Notes under the pieces: model-generated
Databases searched by the model: none
The model's input: the letters and a program-made list of their open reading frames with translations, nothing else
Told to the model about the DNA's origin: nothing
Assembly: GCA_905478995.1 (NCBI GenBank)
Contig: CAJQKT010000064.1
Location: 1-51,309 of the forward strand
From: an uncultured Pseudomonadales bacterium
Lineage (GTDB): Bacteria > Pseudomonadota > Gammaproteobacteria > Pseudomonadales > UBA7434
Direction of reading: 5' to 3'
Length of the DNA stretch: 51,309 nt
Program-made: the position numbers and the translations under genes
In this document: positions 37,248-46,491 of the stretch, piece after piece
Numbering within the stretch: the stretch's first letter is position 1
How the letters are laid out: every line of letters starts with the position of its first letter

Positions 37248-37496
37248 CCAGCCCCCAATTTACCCCTGACACTTAATTGCAGCCCTTTCGCCCCGCCCGT
37301 GCAGACCCCGTGACATTGAGTATGGGGCAAAAACACAACCGTTAGCTTAGATTAGCGTCGCATTATGCTTTATCATCAAAAGTTCAAGCATAGGGTCGCA
37401 GGGCTTTACGAGTCTCGCGCCGCCAGATAACAACCATTATCACCGCGCAAACCACACCAAGCATGGTACTGAATCTCGCCATCAAGGGTCAAAAAA

Positions 37497-40169
37497 TTGC
37501 CGCTACAAATAACAACCTTCGCTTTGCTTATTCGCCGCGCGCCAAGCAAAGCTCTATCTTGCACCGCGGCAAGCTTGGCGTGCGCAGGGCTGATGGGCGT
37601 TACACCTATGGATGTGCTCGCTAAATCTGTTATTGCGCAAACAAAATCGCAGCACGCCCAAACCGTTTGGCATTGCACTGATGAGTCTGATGGCACGGCG
37701 CTTACGCGTATTTGCCAACCAGAAACTGCCGCACCAAAGACCGAGCCAGCCGCCCCAGTACCCGTTGCGACGCCAGACTCCCCTGCAAGCTATCCGTCGA
37801 ACGATGCGCCAATCACCACAGTGGAGTTAATCGTTCCTGCGTCCAGCGACTCAGCTAAGCCGACCCTGCCCGTTGATGGCCCATCAGCCCAAGCGGCGGC
37901 TATACCGGCAAACCCTTGCAGCCAAGGCTCGGCACCGGCCACCGCGCGGACAACGCAAAATTCACTGGATCTCAGCAGTACTTTACCTGTTGCGGCCAGC
38001 GCTGAAGAAGTCGCTATTCAAGATACGGTCGCACAGTTTGATGGCAATGTAGAATTTGTGCGCGGCGACGCAACGCTACTGGCCAACCAAGCCATTTATA
38101 ACCGCGAATCACAGTTTATTGAACTGCGCGGCGACGTCGTGGCTAGCACGCCGTTTGCAATGGTGTATGGGAGTCGCGCCGAGATCAATTTACTCGACAA
38201 CTCCAGTTATATTGAAGAAGCCACTTATCAACTCAATGCCGATGGCATGCGGGGCTCCGCCAATAGCGTAAGCATTGATCCCAGCAAACGCGTCAAAATC
38301 GAGCAGGGCTCTTACACGCGTTGCCCAGCCAGCAACAAAGTCTGGCAAGTGCAAGCCAAAACCCTCAATCTAGATCCGCAAAGTGGCCAAGGCGTTGCTA
38401 CTAATGCCCAATTAAAGATTTATGATGTGCCCGTTTTTTACCTCCCCTATGCGCGCTTTCCCATTGGCGATCAAAGGCAATCGGGCTTATTGTTTCCACG
38501 CCTGGCAGATACCAACTCAGGCGTTGATTTTGCAGTGCCCTACTACCTCAACTTGGCCACCAATATTGACGCCACCCTCATACCCCGTTACAAAGAAAAC
38601 AGTGGTTACCTCACGGAAGCGACACTGCGCTGGCTCAATCCTTTTGATGAATGGGAGCTCAATACAGCCTATTTAGATCGCGATGAGCAACTTAACGACA
38701 GTCGATGGCTCGTTGATATTAAGGAAATTGGCGCAACTGATAGCGGTTTTAGCTCCGCAATTAATTTCACCAAAATCAGTGACATTGACTACCTGCGCGA
38801 TCTCGACACCACCAGTCTCTCTGTCAACCGAGCCACCCATCTGAGCCAGCAAGCACGCCTTGCTTATGACAATACGCGCTGGTCAGTTGGCGCCAGTGTT
38901 CAGCAATATCAAACTATTGATATCAATCTTGATAATGAGCAGCGCCCCTATGAAACCCGGCCTGAACTTTGGGTTAACTATCAAACGCTACCGCAGCCCT
39001 TTACCATTGGGGCCAAAGCCGAACTGCGCCTTGCGTCTTATGAACACGTTGATTTAGTCGATGGAGACCGCGGCTATGGCAATATAGAATTTGAGCTCCC
39101 TATGCGCTGGGCTGGATTAACACTAACACCGACGTTGGGCATACAACATCTCGATTACCGCCTGTCTGCCGACAGCACCACCGATAATACTCAAAATAAC
39201 AACCCTTCTTTTACTGCCAGCTACGGCTCCCTAGATATGCAAACGGTTTTTGAAAAACCAATCTATCGCGGCAACACTCTGACAAAAATCAATACCATAG
39301 AACCGCGCTTACGTTACTTTTATCGCGGTATCACTAGCAATAAGACCGAGCAACAAAATACACCACTGCTTGATAGCGATTGGTTAACCGTCGACAAGAA
39401 CCTGTTACACCGAGATTCGCGCTATAGCGGCTATGACGTGTTGGAAGACAGTAACCAACTAGCAGCTTCTATCACGCGTAAAAGCTATAACAGTCAAGGC
39501 TTGCAACGCACGGCACTTACCATTGGCCAATTATTTTATTTTCAAGATATGCTCAGCAATGGCAGCGACCTGACGAACTCTTTTGCCAATGAGCCCCCAG
39601 CGTCCAATAGCTCGAGCAGGCACTCGGCACTCATCGCTGAAATTGAAGTTGCAGGCCCCAGTCGCAGCGGCTTATACAGCATCGGCTCGTTACAATGGGA
39701 TAGCGAACAAAACCAGGTCGAGTATGGCGCTTGGAGCTTGCGCTATCGCTCACCTGCCGGTGGCAACGTTCAACGGGGCATCAGCGTGGCCAACCTTGGC
39801 TATCGGTACCGTAAAAACAACATCAATCAGCCTCAACTCACTCGCGATATTGAACAAGTTGATGCAAGTGTGGTCTCTGCTATCAATAGTCAGTGGGGGA
39901 TGCTAGGTCGCTATCAGTATGATCTTGCCAATCACCGCAGTATTGAAACGTTGGCGGGCTTACAATTTAATGACTGCTGCATACAGTTGCGATTGGTTTA
40001 CCGCGATGGGGTAATATATGAGCCTAACGCAACACTCAGTGACAGCTTGACCAATCCGGAACGAGACCGCAGCATTTATTTTCAAATCGAGTTTAAAGGC
40101 CTAGCTGGTGTAGGTCGCGCACTCGAAAACGTACTTGAGGAATCTATTTTTGGCTACCGTGCCCCATAA
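37497..40169 (+). CDS. lptD: LPS-assembly protein LptD
   Basis: Outer-membrane beta-barrel that inserts lipopolysaccharide with LptE. TTG 37497 is the only start in the frame, preceded by AAGGG 8 nt upstream. A signal peptide covers about 1-43. A Pro/Ala/Ser-rich linker (about 85-150) precedes the LptA-like domain (about 165-310, starting VQFDGNVEFVRGDATLLANQ), and the C-terminal barrel fills the rest. Disulfide-forming cysteines are visible: C276 (TRCPAS) and the adjacent pair C827-C828 (NDCCIQL). These match the E. coli pattern, with the first partner among Cys in the N-terminal linker. Length 890 is normal for pseudomonad-like LptD. It overlaps surA by 35 bp. Confidence 0.95.
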   Translation: MPLQITTFALLIRRAPSKALSCTAASLACAGLMGVTPMDVLAKSVIAQTKSQHAQTVWHCTDESDGTALTRICQPETAAPKTEPAAPVPVATPDSPASYPSNDAPITTVELIVPASSDSAKPTLPVDGPSAQAAAIPANPCSQGSAPATARTTQNSLDLSSTLPVAASAEEVAIQDTVAQFDGNVEFVRGDATLLANQAIYNRESQFIELRGDVVASTPFAMVYGSRAEINLLDNSSYIEEATYQLNADGMRGSANSVSIDPSKRVKIEQGSYTRCPASNKVWQVQAKTLNLDPQSGQGVATNAQLKIYDVPVFYLPYARFPIGDQRQSGLLFPRLADTNSGVDFAVPYYLNLATNIDATLIPRYKENSGYLTEATLRWLNPFDEWELNTAYLDRDEQLNDSRWLVDIKEIGATDSGFSSAINFTKISDIDYLRDLDTTSLSVNRATHLSQQARLAYDNTRWSVGASVQQYQTIDINLDNEQRPYETRPELWVNYQTLPQPFTIGAKAELRLASYEHVDLVDGDRGYGNIEFELPMRWAGLTLTPTLGIQHLDYRLSADSTTDNTQNNNPSFTASYGSLDMQTVFEKPIYRGNTLTKINTIEPRLRYFYRGITSNKTEQQNTPLLDSDWLTVDKNLLHRDSRYSGYDVLEDSNQLAASITRKSYNSQGLQRTALTIGQLFYFQDMLSNGSDLTNSFANEPPASNSSSRHSALIAEIEVAGPSRSGLYSIGSLQWDSEQNQVEYGAWSLRYRSPAGGNVQRGISVANLGYRYRKNNINQPQLTRDIEQVDASVVSAINSQWGMLGRYQYDLANHRSIETLAGLQFNDCCIQLRLVYRDGVIYEPNATLSDSLTNPERDRSIYFQIEFKGLAGVGRALENVLEESIFGYRAP

Positions 40170-41463
40170 AATTTCACGCAGCTTGCGTGCCTTGCAAAAC
40201 CGCAGCCGGCTTTTTTGTTTGGTGTCGGCACTTATATTTTGCAATATTAGCTATGCCGAATACCAACTACTAGATCAAATCGTCGCAATCGCTGAAGATG
40301 ACGCTGTATTGGCAAGCGACGTACGAAGCAAAATGCAGCAAATTAAAAATACGCTTGCCCAGCGTGGCGCCACCTTACCGCCCGACAACATTTTGTATGA
40401 GCAGGTACTCGAGCGCGCCATTATCGATTCATTGCAACTACAACGCGCCTATAAAAGCGGCATGCGCATATCTGACCAAGAGCTCAACGAAGCCATGGAG
40501 CGCATTGCCGCGCAAAATCGTGTGTCGTTACAACAATTCAGGCTGCTGCTCGAGCAACAAGGACAGTCTTACGTAGCCGCCCGCGAACAAACTCGAAAAG
40601 AGATGCTGCTTCGCAATATTCAACAGCGCAGTGTCATGCGCAAAATTAACATTACTGAAAGTGAAGTTGAAAACTTTCTCAATTCAGAGCAAGGCCGCAC
40701 ACTACTAGAGCCAGAATATAATATTGACCATATTTTACTTCCGATTGCCGCTGGCGCTAGTGCAGCCGAAAAACAAAGCGCTTTGCAAAATATCACTGAG
40801 CTGCAAGCGCTCGCCGCAGATGGGAAATTCATTGATATCAAGCAGCAAATTACTGCTGCCGGCGCCCAGCATGCGCCATTAGGTTGGCGAACACTGGAAG
40901 CCGTGCCATCACTATTTGAAACTACCGTAAGCGAACTTACCGCGGAGGTCGTCAGCGACCCCATCAGCAGTGATAGCGGCTTGCATCTGATAAAAATCAT
41001 CTCTCAACGCGGCGGGGTACAACAATCTAACATCGAAACACTTGTGCGGCATATTTTGATCAAACCCAATGAAATCCGCAATGAAGACGAAGCCAGCGAT
41101 TTAATTCTAGAAATTAGACGCCAGCTCGATGAAGGCGAGTCATTTGCGGCGCTGGCCAAACAATATTCTGACGATCCGGGCTCCGCACTAGCCGGCGGTG
41201 AACTCGGCTGGAACCAGCCAGGCAAACTTGTACCCGCCTTTGAGGCCATGATGGATATCACACCCATTGGCGAAACCAGCCAACCGTTCGAGTCACTTTT
41301 TGGCTGGCATATTGTGGAAGTTATCGACCGTAGAGAAAAAGATTTTTCTACCGAACGCGCCCAGCAGCGTGCTCGCATGGCAATTGCCGAAAATAAATAT
41401 GACGACGAACTCAACAACTGGCTCCAGCAATTGCGTGACGACTCGTTTGTCGAAATCAAATAA
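40135..41463 (+). CDS. surA: Periplasmic chaperone and prolyl isomerase SurA
   Basis: Escorts outer-membrane proteins such as LptD. After a signal peptide (ending SYA), the N-terminal chaperone domain runs to about residue 185. Two parvulin domains follow (about 190-300 and 305-405). The second carries RHILIKPNE, FAALAKQYSDDPGSALAGGELGW and the final FGWHIVEV, the active isomerase pattern. The start is uncertain: TTG 40135 is used. GTG 40159 would give a cleaner signal peptide. It overlaps lptD by 35 bp, so it is likely expressed with it, in the well-known lptD-surA-pdxA-rsmA-apaG-apaH order. Confidence 0.95.
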   Translation: MRNLFLATVPHKISRSLRALQNRSRLFCLVSALIFCNISYAEYQLLDQIVAIAEDDAVLASDVRSKMQQIKNTLAQRGATLPPDNILYEQVLERAIIDSLQLQRAYKSGMRISDQELNEAMERIAAQNRVSLQQFRLLLEQQGQSYVAAREQTRKEMLLRNIQQRSVMRKINITESEVENFLNSEQGRTLLEPEYNIDHILLPIAAGASAAEKQSALQNITELQALAADGKFIDIKQQITAAGAQHAPLGWRTLEAVPSLFETTVSELTAEVVSDPISSDSGLHLIKIISQRGGVQQSNIETLVRHILIKPNEIRNEDEASDLILEIRRQLDEGESFAALAKQYSDDPGSALAGGELGWNQPGKLVPAFEAMMDITPIGETSQPFESLFGWHIVEVIDRREKDFSTERAQQRARMAIAENKYDDELNNWLQQLRDDSFVEIK

Positions 41464-41540
41464 TCATTCAAACTTTTGCGTGATTTATTTAGCCGCCTGC
41501 TGAACCAAATAGAGTCTGCCCCTTACCGAGCTTACGATCC

Positions 41541-42569
41541 ATGAGTACAGCACTGCCAACCATTGCCATCACACCGGGAGAGCCTGCCGGTATTGGCCCA
41601 GATCTTTTGGTGCAGTTAGCGCAACTGCCGCATCACGCCCAATTAGTTGCTTTTGCTAATGCCGACCTGCTCGCTGACCGAGCCAAGCGACTGAGCCTAC
41701 CCCTTGAATTAACCTCTTTTAATACTGATTGCCGACAAGCTAGCACGGGGCAGGGAAAGTTATCTATTGTTGAAAGTGATCTTGCTGTCATTCCACAACC
41801 AGGGCAAGGCACTGCGGCTAGCGCATCCTATGTCATCAATACACTTGATCAAGCTATCGAGCACGCCAAGCGGCAACAAGTCGATGCGTTAGTCACGGGG
41901 CCGATCAACAAACATTTAATCAATACAGGCACATCAACTACGCAGCACTTTACTGGTCACACCGAGTATCTTGCACAGCAAACGGCAACGCCGCGTGTTG
42001 TGATGATGCTAGCCGCCGAAAATCCGCCGCATTTACCGCAGCCATTGCGCGTTGCACTGGCGACCACGCACCTGCCTCTGCGTGACGTTCCTGCTGCCAT
42101 CACCTACGAGACCATTGAGCAAACACTTATTATTTTGCATCAAGCACTTATTGAACAATTTAGTATCGCGCAACCCCGTATATTAATTTGTGGGCTCAAC
42201 CCTCATGCCGGCGAGCAAGGGGATTTAGGTAGCGAGGAAATAGACGTTATTCAGCCATGTATAGAAGCACTACGAACCCAGGGTTTCGATCTTTCCGATG
42301 CTATGCCAGCCGACACGCTTTTTACTTCGCACCACTTAAATCAGGCCGATGCTGTACTCGCTATGTATCATGATCAAGGACTACCCGTACTCAAATCCCA
42401 TGGCTTTGGCGAGTCTGTCAACATTACACTGGGCCTGCCATTTATTCGCACTTCGGTTGACCATGGCACTGCATTCGATTTAGCTGGTACTGGACGCGCT
42501 AATATTGGCAGCTTACAAGCCGCCATTGCCTGCGCCATTAACCTGAGCGCCAAGCGATATGAACACTAA
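41541..42569 (+). CDS. pdxA: 4-hydroxythreonine-4-phosphate dehydrogenase
   Basis: Vitamin B6 biosynthesis step forming the precursor of pyridoxine phosphate. The N terminus ITPGEPAGIGPDL, the metal-binding HFTGHTEYLA and THLPLRDVP segments, ICGLNPHAGEQG, and YHDQGLPVLK are all as in PdxA. The 342 residues are close to the E. coli enzyme. It ends 11 bp inside rsmA, so the two are probably coupled, as in E. coli. Confidence 0.95.
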   Translation: MSTALPTIAITPGEPAGIGPDLLVQLAQLPHHAQLVAFANADLLADRAKRLSLPLELTSFNTDCRQASTGQGKLSIVESDLAVIPQPGQGTAASASYVINTLDQAIEHAKRQQVDALVTGPINKHLINTGTSTTQHFTGHTEYLAQQTATPRVVMMLAAENPPHLPQPLRVALATTHLPLRDVPAAITYETIEQTLIILHQALIEQFSIAQPRILICGLNPHAGEQGDLGSEEIDVIQPCIEALRTQGFDLSDAMPADTLFTSHHLNQADAVLAMYHDQGLPVLKSHGFGESVNITLGLPFIRTSVDHGTAFDLAGTGRANIGSLQAAIACAINLSAKRYEH

Positions 42570-43449
42570 ACCTGTGTCAGTCAACTCGCATCGCGCGCGC
42601 AAGCGCTTTGGGCAAAATTTTTTACACGATGAAAATATCATTGCGCGTATCGTACGAGCAGTGACTCCACGAGCAGGTGAACATCTGGTTGAAATAGGTC
42701 CAGGGCAAGGGGCACTCACCCAACCCTTGCTTGAAGCTCTCGGAGAGGCCGGGCAACTAAGCTTAATTGAGATCGATCGTGACTTGGTGTCCATTCTAGA
42801 AAAAACGTTTGCGCGAACAACTAACGTCAAGCTAATACAAGCCGACGCCTTATCGTTTGATTTTTTACCCTTGGCCACTAACAAACAACCACTGCGCATT
42901 GTTGGTAACTTGCCCTACAATATTTCAACCCCGCTGCTGTTCCATCTTTTGCAACAGAATTTAGACCACCAGCAGGCAGGACAAATAGTTGGTGATAGCA
43001 GTGCGGCGCGAAGCGATTCGGCACAGGGTGCCGCACCCTTATTTAGCGATATGCATTTTATGCTGCAGCAAGAAGTCGTACAGCGTATTTGCGCGGAACC
43101 TGGCAGCAAACAGTATGGCCGTCTCAGCGTCATGACTCAATATTTTTGCCAAACTGAATCGCTTTTTACTGTACCACCCAGCGCTTTCTCACCCCAACCC
43201 AAGGTGCTCTCGGCAATCGTGCGTTTAATGCCCCACCAGCAACAGCCCCATGTTGCACACAACAACAAGACTTTTGCAGCCGTAGTAAAAACAGCTTTCG
43301 CGCAACGACGAAAAACATTAAAAAATAATTTACGTGCGTTAATTGTCGACTCTGCACTGCGCGATTTAGACATTGATCCCGGCGCACGCGCTGAAACACT
43401 GCCATTGGCTGACTTTGTGGCCATTAGTAATGCAATTGATGCAAGCTAA
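42559..43449 (+). CDS. rsmA: 16S rRNA dimethyltransferase RsmA (KsgA)
   Basis: Dimethylates two adenines near the 3' end of 16S rRNA. The SAM-binding motif is VEIGPGQGALTQ (about 42-53), the catalytic NLPYNIS is present, and QYGRLSVMTQYF and SAFSPQPKV are typical. Length is 296, about 20 longer than E. coli, because a polar insertion (Asp/Ser/Ala/Gly-rich, about residues 140-165) separates LLFHLL and DMHFMLQ, segments that are nearly adjacent in E. coli. The start overlaps pdxA by 11 bp. Confidence 0.94.
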   Translation: MNTKPVSVNSHRARKRFGQNFLHDENIIARIVRAVTPRAGEHLVEIGPGQGALTQPLLEALGEAGQLSLIEIDRDLVSILEKTFARTTNVKLIQADALSFDFLPLATNKQPLRIVGNLPYNISTPLLFHLLQQNLDHQQAGQIVGDSSAARSDSAQGAAPLFSDMHFMLQQEVVQRICAEPGSKQYGRLSVMTQYFCQTESLFTVPPSAFSPQPKVLSAIVRLMPHQQQPHVAHNNKTFAAVVKTAFAQRRKTLKNNLRALIVDSALRDLDIDPGARAETLPLADFVAISNAIDAS

Positions 43450-43487
43450 CCCGAAACCTTATCACTAGTACGGCATAATTAAATCTT

Positions 43488-43889
43488 ATGAACACTGAAA
43501 CAACTGAAAGCAGCGAATGGCAAAAAAATATTGAGATCGCGGTTGCTCCGCGTTATCTCGCCGAGCAATCTAGTCCCGAACAAGCCGAATATGTATTTGC
43601 CTACACCGTTGAGGTGAGCAACCTTGGCAGCGAGCCCGTTCAATTGCTCTCGCGCCACTGGATCATCACCGATGGCAATAACCATGTGCGCGAAGTTGAG
43701 GGCGAAGGTGTCGTTGGCGAGCAACCCCATATACCGCCAGGCACAACTTATCGCTATAGTAGCGGTGCCATATTGGCCACGAACACTGGGACTATGGAGG
43801 GCGGCTACACCATGCGCGCTGAATCAGGATTAGTATTTGACGCCATCATTCACCCCTTCGGCCTAATACACCCAAGCGCCCTGCATTAA
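43488..43889 (+). CDS. apaG: ApaG protein
   Basis: Small fibronectin-type-III-like protein, sometimes called CorD, with no firmly known role. Its conserved order YVFAYTVEVSNLG, LLSRHWIITD, VRGEGVVG-like (EVEGEGVVGEQP) and SGAILATNTGTMEG is clear. The 133 residues match E. coli (about 125). It stands between rsmA and apaH, the conserved place, with a 90-bp gap before apaH. Confidence 0.94.
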   Translation: MNTETTESSEWQKNIEIAVAPRYLAEQSSPEQAEYVFAYTVEVSNLGSEPVQLLSRHWIITDGNNHVREVEGEGVVGEQPHIPPGTTYRYSSGAILATNTGTMEGGYTMRAESGLVFDAIIHPFGLIHPSALH

Positions 43890-43980
43890 GAGTCCGAGGC
43901 AATGAAGGGGTTTTGCAGCTGTATAAAATCCAAACCAACAACAAATAGCTAAATATTAATGACCAATATTCAGAGAATTT

Positions 43981-44793
43981 ATGTCTGTATATGCAGTCGG
44001 TGACATCCAAGGTTGCTACCGAGAATTAATGGAAGTGTTAGATCAAGTCGCTTTCAACCCCTCGCACGATCAACTGTGGGCAGTAGGCGACCTTATAAAT
44101 CGAGGCCCCGACTCCAAGGCCGTATTACGCTTTTTATATGACAACAAACAGGCCGTGCGCTGCGTATTAGGCAACCATGACTTGCATTTTCTGGCTGTTT
44201 ATCATGGCGAAAGAAAAGCCCGACGTAACGACACCTTTGAAAAATTACTAGCTGCATCACATTGCGATGAGTGGATAAACTGGCTGCAACAGCAGCCGCT
44301 ATGCTGGCATGATGAAACGCTCAACTACACCATGGTGCATGCAGGCATCGCACCCCAGTGGACACTACAAGATGCCCTTCGCTACTCAGCTGAAGTTCAG
44401 GCTGTCTTACAGAGTCAGCACGCCTCTGAATTTCTGCAGCATATGTATGGCAACGAGCCCAACGCTTGGAGCGACGACCTTAAAGATGAAGCTCGGTTAC
44501 GTTGCATCACCAATTACTTTACCCGCATGCGCTTAGTTGATGGCAGTGGTGCACTCAATCTAGACTACGCCAATGATTTAGCGCAAGTGCCTGATGGCTA
44601 CTACCCCTGGTTTTTACACCCACAGCGCGCCGCCACCGAGCAGAGGATTATCTTTGGTCATTGGGCCGCGCTAGACGGGTACGTCAACAACCATAATTTA
44701 TTCGGCCTAGACACCGGCTGTGCATGGGGTCGGTCACTAACACTGATGCAGCTCGAGTCTCACGATCTTTTTTTGGCGCAGGCCCAAAGTTAA
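43981..44793 (+). CDS. apaH: Symmetrical diadenosine tetraphosphatase
   Basis: Hydrolyses Ap4A to two ADP. Calcineurin-like phosphoesterase motifs in order: GDIQGCYRELM, GDLINRGPDS, GNHDLHFL, and a late FGHWAAL. Length 270 is close to E. coli. It ends 4 bp before cca. It may also decap Np4A-capped RNA, as the E. coli enzyme does. Confidence 0.95.
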   Translation: MSVYAVGDIQGCYRELMEVLDQVAFNPSHDQLWAVGDLINRGPDSKAVLRFLYDNKQAVRCVLGNHDLHFLAVYHGERKARRNDTFEKLLAASHCDEWINWLQQQPLCWHDETLNYTMVHAGIAPQWTLQDALRYSAEVQAVLQSQHASEFLQHMYGNEPNAWSDDLKDEARLRCITNYFTRMRLVDGSGALNLDYANDLAQVPDGYYPWFLHPQRAATEQRIIFGHWAALDGYVNNHNLFGLDTGCAWGRSLTLMQLESHDLFLAQAQS

Positions 44794-44797
44794 GCTT

Positions 44798-46024
44798 ATG
44801 CAAATTTATAAAGTTGGCGGCGCTGTCCGCGATGAATTACTTGGACTTAAAGTCGTTGAGATAGACTGGGTGGTGGTAGGCGCCACACCTAAGCAAATGC
44901 TTGAGCTGGGCTATCAACAGGTTGGCAAAAACTTTCCAGTCTTTTTACATCCTGAGACGAAAGAAGAATATGCACTTGCTCGCACCGAGAAAAAAATTGC
45001 CTCAGGCCACACTGGTTTTAGCATTGATGCGAACCCTAACGTCACCCTCGAAGAAGATTTGTCGCGCCGTGACCTCACCATCAATGCTATTGCTCGCGAC
45101 GCCGGTGGCCGCTTAATCGACCCCTATGGGGGCATCGACGATCTCAACCAAGGCTTACTAAAGCATGTTTCGCACGCATTTGTCGAAGACCCTCTTCGCG
45201 TTTTACGTGTGGCTCGGTTTCATGCCAAGCTGCATCATTTAAACTTTACCATTGCCGATGAAACGTTTGAAATCATGAAAGCCATCAGCGGCTCAGGTGA
45301 ACTCGAAACTTTACCGGGCGAGCGAATTTGGCGTGAATTTGAAAAAGGCCTGAAAGAACAGTCGCCACATAAGTTTATTGAAACACTCTATCGCTGCAAT
45401 GCCCTTGAAGTCTTAATACCATCACTGGATCGACGCTGGCATCATGCCGATAACATGCGTGAAGTAATAGAAAAGATTGGTGAGCGAACACTAGCGGGAT
45501 TATCGTATGCAGCCAAAACAAACGCCTCTGGCGTGGTGCGCTGGGCGATTTGCTGTCATGGCTTAGCCCAAGATCTACAACCTAAAAACATTGCCTCACA
45601 AAAAGTACACGATGCAAAAAATGTGGGCCTTGAAGTAGAGCGAATATGCAAAAAAATGCACACCCCCAACGAACACGCACGCATCGCCACGCTTAGTGCC
45701 AAGTACATCATGTTAATTATGCAAGCCAAGACAGCGAGGCCGGATGCGATCGTGCAGCTGCTAGATGCCTGCGATGCATGGCGCAAACCCGAGCAATTTG
45801 GGCTGCTACTACAAGTGGCCGAGAGCCTGCTGGCGACACACTCAGATCAAGCAAAAAATGGCGCCGCGTCTATTACATTTTTACGTCAGTCGCTCAGCGC
45901 CTGCCAAAAAATTAATGCGCGGGAGTTTGTAAACAACGGCTTACAAGGAGAAGCAGTAGGGGCTGCCATTGCTAACGCACGCAAAATAATCGTGGCCGAC
46001 TTAAAAAAACAATTTAATCACTAA
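44798..46024 (+). CDS. cca: CCA tRNA nucleotidyltransferase, altered catalytic residues
   Basis: Adds or repairs the CCA end of tRNA. Start, length (408) and order match E. coli Cca. The head GGAVRD and the template-selection residues in EDPLRVLRVARF are intact, and RRDLTINA is present. Two things are odd. The catalytic pair, normally Asp21-x-Asp23, reads Glu21-Ile-Asp23. The C-terminal HD domain, active as a phosphohydrolase in E. coli, has lost its motif: CHD is CHG (H254-G255), the GIHT region reads NMRE, and the later FHD is KYI. Polymerase activity with Glu may remain; HD activity is probably lost. It follows apaH by 4 bp. Confidence 0.93.
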   Translation: MQIYKVGGAVRDELLGLKVVEIDWVVVGATPKQMLELGYQQVGKNFPVFLHPETKEEYALARTEKKIASGHTGFSIDANPNVTLEEDLSRRDLTINAIARDAGGRLIDPYGGIDDLNQGLLKHVSHAFVEDPLRVLRVARFHAKLHHLNFTIADETFEIMKAISGSGELETLPGERIWREFEKGLKEQSPHKFIETLYRCNALEVLIPSLDRRWHHADNMREVIEKIGERTLAGLSYAAKTNASGVVRWAICCHGLAQDLQPKNIASQKVHDAKNVGLEVERICKKMHTPNEHARIATLSAKYIMLIMQAKTARPDAIVQLLDACDAWRKPEQFGLLLQVAESLLATHSDQAKNGAASITFLRQSLSACQKINAREFVNNGLQGEAVGAAIANARKIIVADLKKQFNH

Positions 46025-46084
46025 TAATCGACCGGCAAGATATCCCACCGAACACCACCTAAAGCGCAACCGATAAAGCTTGCA

Positions 46085-46441
46085 TCAATTACGAAGAAAT
46101 TCGCATGTAATCCCTGCACAACTTGCATTGGCTATGGCTTGTGGCTTTCTAACGGTGAGCATTAGCTTACCAATAGGAGGGAATTGTTGAATTAGATATT
46201 CGCCCAAACAATGCAATAGCGACTCTAAGAGTAAGGAGGTCGACTCTTTCACAAACGATTCAATGCAAACCGCTACCGCTGCGTAATCAAGCGCATCGAC
46301 AATTTCATCCGATGTTGCAACGGCAGCAACATCAACATCCATCACTACATCAAAAATAAGTAGCTGTTCAACTTCGCGTTCCCAATCACAAATACCAATG
46401 ACGGTTTCAACCTGTAAACGTTCGATAAAAATAGTAGCCAT
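46085..46441 (-). CDS. folB: Dihydroneopterin aldolase
   Basis: Folate biosynthesis enzyme, 118 residues from ATG 46441. An upstream TTG-type start adds five. It has the family head IFIERLQVETVIGICDWEREV, a central DALDYAAV and the C-terminal LTVRKPQAI. Most FolB proteins keep a Lys in the L-x-V-x-KP segment, and it is present here (RKP). It lies 51 bp downstream of tsaD on the same strand. The plsY gene often found between them in this neighbourhood is absent. Confidence 0.92.
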   Translation of the reverse strand: MATIFIERLQVETVIGICDWEREVEQLLIFDVVMDVDVAAVATSDEIVDALDYAAVAVCIESFVKESTSLLLESLLHCLGEYLIQQFPPIGKLMLTVRKPQAIANASCAGITCEFLRN

Positions 46442-46491
46442 AGTACGAAGTAACAACCTCTATAAAGAATAATGTGAACAGCAAGCTCGAC

